Shown here: in pieces, positions 59,695 through 64,000 of the stretch
How the letters are laid out: the number at the start of each line of letters is the position of its first letter
How positions within the stretch are numbered: the first letter of the stretch is position 1
DNA from: CAZAPG01 sp964486935
GTDB taxonomy: Bacteria; Chloroflexota; Anaerolineae; 4572-78; J111
Length of the DNA stretch: 64,000 nucleotides
Assembly (NCBI GenBank): GCA_964486935.1
Contig: CAZAPG010000012.1
Coordinates: 1 to 64,000 of the forward strand
Direction of reading: 5' to 3'
Program-made: the position numbers and the translations under genes
The notes under the pieces: generated by a model
Databases searched by the model: none
What the model was told of the DNA's origin: nothing
Seen by the model: only the letters and a program-made list of their open reading frames with translations

Positions 59695-60171
59695 ATGATT
59701 AAAAATCTCACCGCTAAAATTAAAGAACACTTTCCAGCCACAGAGGTTGTTGAAGCCCACTGTGATGGCCCGTGTGGGGTGTATGACCCGGCTTCGGCCC
59801 GAATTGCCGCCGAAGCTGTCCTCTCGATGACCAAGAAGATTTTGGCTCTGGAACCGCCCAAATCCGGCGATGCCAAAGCCATGGCCGATTATTTAAATAC
59901 AATGGCCCGCTATATCAACATAAAAGAAGAGCAGGCGCACCTGGCCAAAACTGAACTGCTGGTGTTGTGGACCGACTACTTCAAACCCGTTCACCTGGAT
60001 GCTCACCCGGACCTGCACGATATTTTCTGGAATGCCGCCAAACTCTGCTCGGCAGTTAAGGTGGAAGTCAACCAGCAAAAGGCCGAACAGTTGATGGAGT
60101 CTATCAACAAAATTCACGATATTTTCTGGGGCACCAAAAACCGCGACGTGGAATGGTACGTGGCTTCCTAA
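59695..60171 (+). CDS. sodN: Nickel superoxide dismutase
   Basis: A 158-residue Ni-SOD. After a 21-residue propeptide comes HCDGPCGVYDPA, the nickel hook; His22 becomes the N-terminal ligand after processing and Cys23 and Cys27 bind the metal. The remainder is the four-helix bundle (ARIAAEAVLSMTKKIL...TDYFKPVHLDAHPDLHDIFW). It converts superoxide to peroxide and oxygen, in the cytoplasm. The maturation protease gene follows 73 bases on, after a terminator-like hairpin. A nickel supply system is not in the window. Confidence 0.97.
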   Translation: MIKNLTAKIKEHFPATEVVEAHCDGPCGVYDPASARIAAEAVLSMTKKILALEPPKSGDAKAMADYLNTMARYINIKEEQAHLAKTELLVLWTDYFKPVHLDAHPDLHDIFWNAAKLCSAVKVEVNQQKAEQLMESINKIHDIFWGTKNRDVEWYVAS

Positions 60172-60198
60172 ACTGACCAGGTTAAATCATTTAAAATA

Positions 60199-60222
60199 AA
60201 GGGGCGGCAATAGTCGCCCCTT
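60199..60222 (+). terminator. Attenuator-like hairpin between sodN and sodX
   Basis: AAGGGGCG (60199-60206) pairs with CGCCCCTT (60215-60222) across an eight-base loop, then ATTTAT. The weak tail suggests partial termination, which would keep the protease below the enzyme. Confidence 0.7.
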
Positions 60223-60244
60223 ATTTATAGGCCGCCGGATAAAT

Positions 60245-60595
60245 ATGGCAGGCGATTTAAAGGATACAGGGTTCTGGGAGTTGGTTCTTTGGCTTTTGCG
60301 CCGGCGCCGGCGTTTTAAGGTAGAGGGCAACTCGATGCTGCCGCTGCTTAAACCGGGCGATGAAGTGCTGGTTAACCCCACAGCCTACCAACACGCCCCG
60401 CCTCGCCCCGGCGATATTGTGGTGGCCTGGCACCCCCGGCAAAGCAATTTGCGCCTGGTTAAGCGAGTTACCGCAGTTTATGATGACGGACGGTATGATT
60501 TAACCGGAGACAACCCCAACGAAAGCACCGACAGCCGCTTTTTTGGGCCGGTTGCCGCCGGTAAAATTGTGGGGCAAGTCACCAGTCGCTTTTAG
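60245..60595 (+). CDS. sodX: Ni-SOD maturation protease (signal-peptidase-like)
   Basis: A 116-residue S24/S26-type peptidase lacking a membrane anchor. Catalytic Ser30 lies in VEGNSMLPLLKPGD and Lys73 in LRLVKRVTAV; the GDNPNES box is near 94-100. SodX removes the Ni-SOD propeptide so that His1 can bind nickel, and it is normally next to sodN, as here. ATG 60245 has a weak ribosome site. Adjacent position makes the role secure. Confidence 0.92.
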   Translation: MAGDLKDTGFWELVLWLLRRRRRFKVEGNSMLPLLKPGDEVLVNPTAYQHAPPRPGDIVVAWHPRQSNLRLVKRVTAVYDDGRYDLTGDNPNESTDSRFFGPVAAGKIVGQVTSRF

Positions 60596-60612
60596 CCTGT
60601 CACCAATTAATC

Positions 60613-60626
60613 GTGACATTTGTCAC
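60613..60626. promoter_or_regulatory. CRP/FNR-type site upstream of the ferredoxin promoter
   Basis: GTGACATTTGTCAC is a perfect palindrome with the GTGA-N6-TCAC half-sites of CRP-family regulators. Its centre is about 59 bases before the expected transcription start, the position of class I activators. Confidence 0.6.
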
Positions 60627-60643
60627 TAATCGCAGCCAAACTA

Positions 60644-60672
60644 TTGACAATTCTAAATGATAGGACTACAAT
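60644..60672 (+). promoter_or_regulatory. Ferredoxin promoter
   Basis: TTGACA (60644-60649), 17-base spacer, TACAAT (60667-60672). It matches the sigma-70 consensus at 11 of 12 positions. Confidence 0.85.
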
Positions 60673-60754
60673 GAGGTTGCCTTGCGGCAACTGCAATTAA
60701 GACTATTTAACCTCTGGTTATAAAAATATCATTATATCTCTAGGAGGCAGTTTA

Positions 60755-61051
60755 ATGACACACGTAATCACCAAGCTCTGCACCCGAGAGGGAGACTGTG
60801 TAGAGGTTTGCCCGGTAGATTGCATTATTCCCGGCCCCAAAGGTGATCCAGATTGGGGAGCCTACTTCTATATTGACCCAGATACGTGTATTGACTGCGG
60901 GGCTTGTGTACCGGTTTGTCCTCCAGAAGCCATCTTCCCCGAAGAAGATTTGCCCGAGGAATACGAGGCCGATACCGCCCTGAACGCCAATTACTTCATC
61001 GAAGGCCCCGGTTACTGGGATTATGACCTTGATGAAGAGCGAGCGCACTAA
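60755..61051 (+). CDS. Two-cluster ferredoxin (FdxA-like)
   Basis: A 98-residue ferredoxin: LCTREGDCVEVCPVDCIIPG near 8-27 (first cluster, spaced as in seven-iron ferredoxins) and CIDCGACVPVCPPEAI near 47-62 (4Fe-4S). The acidic C-terminal 35 residues have a YDLDEE tail. It carries electrons for low-potential enzymes. AGGAGG precedes the ATG. It has its own strong promoter and a possible CRP-type site. Confidence 0.94.
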   Translation: MTHVITKLCTREGDCVEVCPVDCIIPGPKGDPDWGAYFYIDPDTCIDCGACVPVCPPEAIFPEEDLPEEYEADTALNANYFIEGPGYWDYDLDEERAH

Positions 61052-61080
61052 GGTCTGTTTCACCTAATCTAAAATAAAAC

Positions 61081-61127
61081 ATAAAAAGCGGCTCGTCATT
61101 TACCCGGCGCAGCACGCTTTTTATTTT
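61081..61127 (+). terminator. Terminator after the ferredoxin gene
   Basis: ATAAAAAGCG (61081-61090) pairs with CGCTTTTTAT (61115-61124) around a 24-base GC-rich loop; T-rich tail. It ends just before the next ribosome site. Confidence 0.75.
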
Positions 61128-61146
61128 CTTGATGGAGGTATCTAAA

Positions 61147-61854
61147 TTGACGCTTCCCGCACCAGAACGAGCTATGGTGATTATGGCTCACCCGGATGAC
61201 CCCGAATTTTTTTGCGGCGGCACCATCGCCCTGTGGTGCGCTGCCGGCACGCAAATAACTTACCTGATTTTAACCAACGGCAACAAGGGCAGCGATGACC
61301 CGGAAATGACCCCGCAAAAGCTGGCCATGACCCGGCGCGAAGAGCAGCAGGCCGCTGCTACCGTGCTGGGCGTTAAAGAAGTTATTTTTTTTGACGAGCC
61401 GGACGGTGAACTGCAACCCACCCTGGATTTGCGAAAGCGCGTGGTCGCCGAAATCAGACGCCACAAACCCGAAGCCATTATTGCCCCAGACCCCACCCGC
61501 TATTTTCACTCGAACATTTACATTAACCACGCCGACCACCGCGCCGCCGGAGAAGTGGCCATCGACGCCGTCTTTCCCGCCGCCCGCAACCGCATGTACC
61601 ACCCCGAACTGCTGGCCGAAGGGCTAGAACCTCACACCGTTAAAGAAGTCTACCTGGCCAGCGCCGAACAACCCGACCGCTGGGTAGATATTACCGCCGC
61701 CTTTGAAGTCAAAACCAAAGCCATTCTGTGCCACAAAAGCCAGATAAAAGACCCGGAAGGCACGCTGACCCGCGTTAGAGAGCGAGCCGCAGGCGTTGAC
61801 GAATATGGCCGCGAAGTGCTGCGCGAAGCCTTCAGAGTAATGAAGATTGGATAG
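61147..61854 (+). CDS. PIG-L family deacetylase
   Basis: A 235-residue zinc deacetylase with AHPDDPEFFCGGT near 14-26 and the second ligand motif in NHADHRAAG near 130-138. Relatives remove acetyl from GlcNAc-type sugars, including mycothiol and bacillithiol precursors. TTG 61147 follows GGAGGT with seven bases between; the ATG at 61132 is part of that ribosome site, so the start is not there. The stop lies 16 bases before fumC. Substrate unknown. Confidence 0.85.
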   Translation: MTLPAPERAMVIMAHPDDPEFFCGGTIALWCAAGTQITYLILTNGNKGSDDPEMTPQKLAMTRREEQQAAATVLGVKEVIFFDEPDGELQPTLDLRKRVVAEIRRHKPEAIIAPDPTRYFHSNIYINHADHRAAGEVAIDAVFPAARNRMYHPELLAEGLEPHTVKEVYLASAEQPDRWVDITAAFEVKTKAILCHKSQIKDPEGTLTRVRERAAGVDEYGREVLREAFRVMKIG

Positions 61855-61870
61855 CCAAAGGAGAAATACA

Positions 61871-63262
61871 ATGGATTACCGAATTGAAAGCGACACGATG
61901 GGCCAGGTACAGGTGCCCGCCAATAGATACTATGGCGCGCAAACCGCGCGCTCGCTGATGAACTTTAAAATAGGCGGCGACCGCTTCCCCCGCGAGTTGA
62001 TTCGGGCGTTGGGGGTTCTCAAAAAAGCGGCCGCCCTCACCAATCAAGAGTTGGGCACCCTGCCCGCCGAAAAGGCCAAACTAATTGTGCAGGCCGCCGA
62101 CGAGGTAATTGCCGGCAAGCTGGACGACCACTTTCCGCTGGTCGTGTGGCAAACCGGCAGCGGCACCCAAACCAACATGAACGCCAACGAGGTCATCGCC
62201 AACCGGGCCATCGAGTTGGCCGGCGGCCAGATGGGCAGCAAAAAACCTGTCCACCCCAACGATGATGTCAATAAGGCCCAATCCTCTAACGACACCTTCC
62301 CTACCGCCATGCACATTGCCGCCGCCGAGCAAACTGTTCACCACTTGCTGCCTGCCGTAAAAAAACTGCGCGACACGCTCCGGCAAAAATCGCAAGATTT
62401 TAGCGACATTATCAAAATTGGCCGCACCCACCTGATGGACGCCGTGCCGTTAACGCTGGGGCAGGAATTTTCCGGGTATGTGCAGCAACTCGATAACAAC
62501 ATCAAGCGCATTGAACTGGCCCTTGACGGTCTGTACGAACTGGCTTTGGGCGGCACCGCCGTGGGTACGGGTCTTAACACCCACCCCGATTTTGCCGTAA
62601 AAGCCACCGGCCACATTGCCCAAATTACCGGGCTGCCCTTTCGCACTGCGCCCAACAAATTTGAGGCTCTGGCCGCGCATGATGCCATTGTTTTTGCCAG
62701 CGGCGCGCTAAAAACCCTGGCCGTCTCGCTGATGAAAATTGCCAACGATGTGCGCTGGCTGGCTTCTGGCCCCCGCTGCGGCATCGGTGAGCTGCTCATC
62801 CCCGAAAATGAGCCGGGCAGCTCAATTATGCCCGGCAAAGTCAACCCCACCCAATCCGAGGCGATGACCATGGTTTGCGCCCAGGTTATGGGCAACGATG
62901 TGGCCATTAACGTTGGCGGGCTATCGGGCAACTTTGAACTGAACGTTTTCAAACCGGTGATGATTTTTAACCTACTCAACTCTATTCGGCTGCTGGGCGA
63001 TGCCTGCGAGTCCTTTAATGATAATTGCGCGGTTGGCATCGAACCGAACAAAGAGCAGATTGACCACTTTCTCAACAACTCGCTGATGCTGGTAACGGCC
63101 CTTAACCCGCACATTGGCTATGATAATGCGGCCAAAGTGGCTAAAAAGGCTCACGCCGAAAATACAACCCTGCGCCAGGCCGCTATCGGGTTGGGTTTGC
63201 TAACCGGCGAAGAATTTGATAAAGCCGTTCGCCCGGAAAAAATGATTGGCCCCGGCAAATAG
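61871..63262 (+). CDS. fumC: Fumarate hydratase class II
   Basis: A 463-residue class II fumarase: FPLVVWQTGSGTQTNMNANEV near 86-106, VHPNDDVNKAQSSNDTFPTA near 127-146, the SSIMPGKVNPTQSEAMT signature near 311-327 and the GTAVGTGLN loop near 225-233. It interconverts fumarate and malate in the citric acid cycle, without an Fe-S cluster. ATG 61871 follows AAAGGAG. It is in the same transcript as the PIG-L gene. Confidence 0.97.
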   Translation: MDYRIESDTMGQVQVPANRYYGAQTARSLMNFKIGGDRFPRELIRALGVLKKAAALTNQELGTLPAEKAKLIVQAADEVIAGKLDDHFPLVVWQTGSGTQTNMNANEVIANRAIELAGGQMGSKKPVHPNDDVNKAQSSNDTFPTAMHIAAAEQTVHHLLPAVKKLRDTLRQKSQDFSDIIKIGRTHLMDAVPLTLGQEFSGYVQQLDNNIKRIELALDGLYELALGGTAVGTGLNTHPDFAVKATGHIAQITGLPFRTAPNKFEALAAHDAIVFASGALKTLAVSLMKIANDVRWLASGPRCGIGELLIPENEPGSSIMPGKVNPTQSEAMTMVCAQVMGNDVAINVGGLSGNFELNVFKPVMIFNLLNSIRLLGDACESFNDNCAVGIEPNKEQIDHFLNNSLMLVTALNPHIGYDNAAKVAKKAHAENTTLRQAAIGLGLLTGEEFDKAVRPEKMIGPGK

Positions 63263-63294
63263 CCACCCCTAACGCCTGTCAAACTGCTGCCATC

Positions 63295-63325
63295 AATCCC
63301 TGTCCCAGCTATTGGGCCAGGGATT
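63295..63325 (+). terminator. Terminator after fumC
   Basis: AATCCCTG (63295-63302) pairs with CAGGGATT (63318-63325), extended by CCCA/TGGG inside. Only a short T tail follows. Confidence 0.7.
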
Positions 63326-63341
63326 TGTGTATTATAAAAGA

Positions 63342-63370
63342 TTGTTGAGTTGCCGACTTTATGCTATTAT
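63342..63370 (+). promoter_or_regulatory. Possible promoter of the UroD-family gene
   Basis: TTGTTG (63342-63347), 17-base spacer, TATTAT (63365-63370), 55 bases before the start codon. The match to consensus is moderate. Confidence 0.5.
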
Positions 63371-63425
63371 CTACTCCGGGAACCAGAAGCCACTCTTCCA
63401 ATCATTTGGAAAGAAGGAAGGACTT

Positions 63426-64000
63426 ATGAATAAAAAAGAACGGGTGTACGCCGCCCTGGAGGGTCAACCGGTTGACCAGGTACCGTTAAGTTTGTGGCGA
63501 CACTTTCACAAACAGGATCAAACCCCAACCGGGTTGGCTGCGGCCACGCTGGCCTTTTACGAAAAGTATGATTTTGACCTGATTAAGCTGACGCCCAGCG
63601 GCCTCTACGCCATAGAGGATTGGGGGGCCAAAATTGCCCTCTCCAAAGATGATGACACGCCCCCCCAGCTAAAAAAGCCGGTCATCAAAAAACCCGAAGA
63701 TTGGCAGCAGTTGACCACCCTGAGCATTAACGAAGGCGCCTATGGCGACGCGCTGGAAGCAATCCGCCTGGTTTCGGCCCAGCTAAACAAAGATGACGCG
63801 CCAACCCTGATGACCATTTTCAGCCCGCTGACACTGGCCTACAAACTGGCCGGCGACACCTTGCTGGACCACCTGCAAAACAACCCCACCGAGGTTCATA
63901 TTGGCCTGGCCACTATTGCCGAAACCACCGCCCGCTTTGCCGAGGCCGCCCTGGAAGCCGGCGCCGATGGCATCTTCTTTGCCAGCCAGCTTTCCCGCGC
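63426..64000 (+). CDS. Uroporphyrinogen decarboxylase-family protein, partial
   Basis: 191 residues are visible before the right edge. It begins MNKKERVYAALEGQPVDQVP as UroD-family methyltransferases and decarboxylases do, and has YEKYDFDLIKLTPSGLYAIEDWGAK. It lacks the RQAGR motif of true HemE (here SLWRHFHKQD), so it is more probably one of the UroD-like corrinoid methyltransferase or unknown branch. GAAGGAAGG precedes the ATG. The missing C-terminus would settle the metal and substrate motifs. Confidence 0.8.
   Translation, partial: MNKKERVYAALEGQPVDQVPLSLWRHFHKQDQTPTGLAAATLAFYEKYDFDLIKLTPSGLYAIEDWGAKIALSKDDDTPPQLKKPVIKKPEDWQQLTTLSINEGAYGDALEAIRLVSAQLNKDDAPTLMTIFSPLTLAYKLAGDTLLDHLQNNPTEVHIGLATIAETTARFAEAALEAGADGIFFASQLSR

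Noticed and set aside
61129..61146. ATG 61132 or TTG 61129 as the start of the PIG-L gene
   Set aside because: The ATGGAGGT there contains the ribosome site for TTG 61147, and nothing lies upstream to drive translation.
1..64000. CRISPR arrays, insertion sequences, prophage genes and rRNA
   Set aside because: No regularly spaced repeats, transposase, integrase or phage structural gene, and no rRNA sequence was found in the window.

Overview
The window is about 64 kb of bacterial chromosome on one scaffold, with a single 100-N assembly gap (23196-23295). The mixture points to a Chloroflexota (Chloroflexi) bacterium of the Anaerolineae/Ardenticatenia/Caldilineae kind: a PrkA-YhbH-SpoVR set, a HerA/NurA pair, secreted proteins with Thr/Pro linkers, a nickel superoxide dismutase, a pentapeptide protein, a LacI-controlled beta-glucoside ABC/GH1/GH3 operon and many GTG/TTG starts. 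The taxonomic placement is inferred from gene content, not from a marker search.

Layout. 1-13387: a leftward-reading island that looks like a peptide-modification and sugar-transfer system. Its left operon carries an asparagine-synthase-type cyclase (cut by the window edge), a lasso-peptide-B2-like protease, a PqqD/RRE-type B1 protein, a DUF4326 protein and an M19 dipeptidase. Its right operon carries a nucleotidyltransferase, two glycosyltransferases, a tandem-duplicated nucleotidyltransferase, a TylF-type methyltransferase, a GDPD-like protein, an HprK-like kinase and an EEP phosphatase. A second HprK-like kinase lies on the opposite strand between them. 13437-17216: an operon of a LivG-type ATPase, a NuoE-NuoF fusion and a HoxU-like Fe-S protein, closed by a terminator and without a catalytic dehydrogenase or hydrogenase subunit. 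17831-23195: prkA-yhbH-spoVR and a fourth, unknown gene that runs into the gap. 23296-25788: a large secreted protein and a YfcE-like phosphodiesterase. 26263-32778: metallophosphoesterase, NurA, a HAS-barrel-like protein, a pentapeptide protein, MscS (opposite strand) and HerA.

32856-39013: signal peptidase I followed by a bacterial microcompartment operon of the sugar-phosphate-utilizing kind: RpiB-like isomerase, DeoC aldolase, a zinc-ribbon protein, three EutN/CcmL vertex proteins, an unknown protein, a response regulator-TadZ/ParA fusion and a class II aldolase. There is no hexameric shell gene in the window. 39110-41157: tRNA-Glu, then two PIN-domain toxin-antitoxin modules, closed by a 69-bp direct repeat of the tRNA 3' end and its terminator, which looks like a small island inserted at the tRNA. 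41209-50078: GH1, GH3, two ABC permeases, a solute-binding lipoprotein and LacI, with matching palindromic operators before the binding-protein gene and in the lacI promoter.

50189-64000: mostly housekeeping and signalling genes. These are a response regulator, a cNMP-binding/PP2C phosphatase, an SH3 membrane protein, ligA, fabF behind a hairpin-rich leader, the primary sigma factor with a clear promoter, a CinA-NMNAT-like fusion, sodN with its maturation protease, a ferredoxin with a CRP-like site upstream, a PIG-L deacetylase, fumC, and the start of a UroD-family gene cut by the right edge.

The strongest candidates for something little described are the kinase/PqqD/B2/AsnB/nucleotidyltransferase island at the left, and the microcompartment operon, where two aldolases share a putative targeting helix and a TadZ-like ATPase is co-transcribed with the shell vertex genes.
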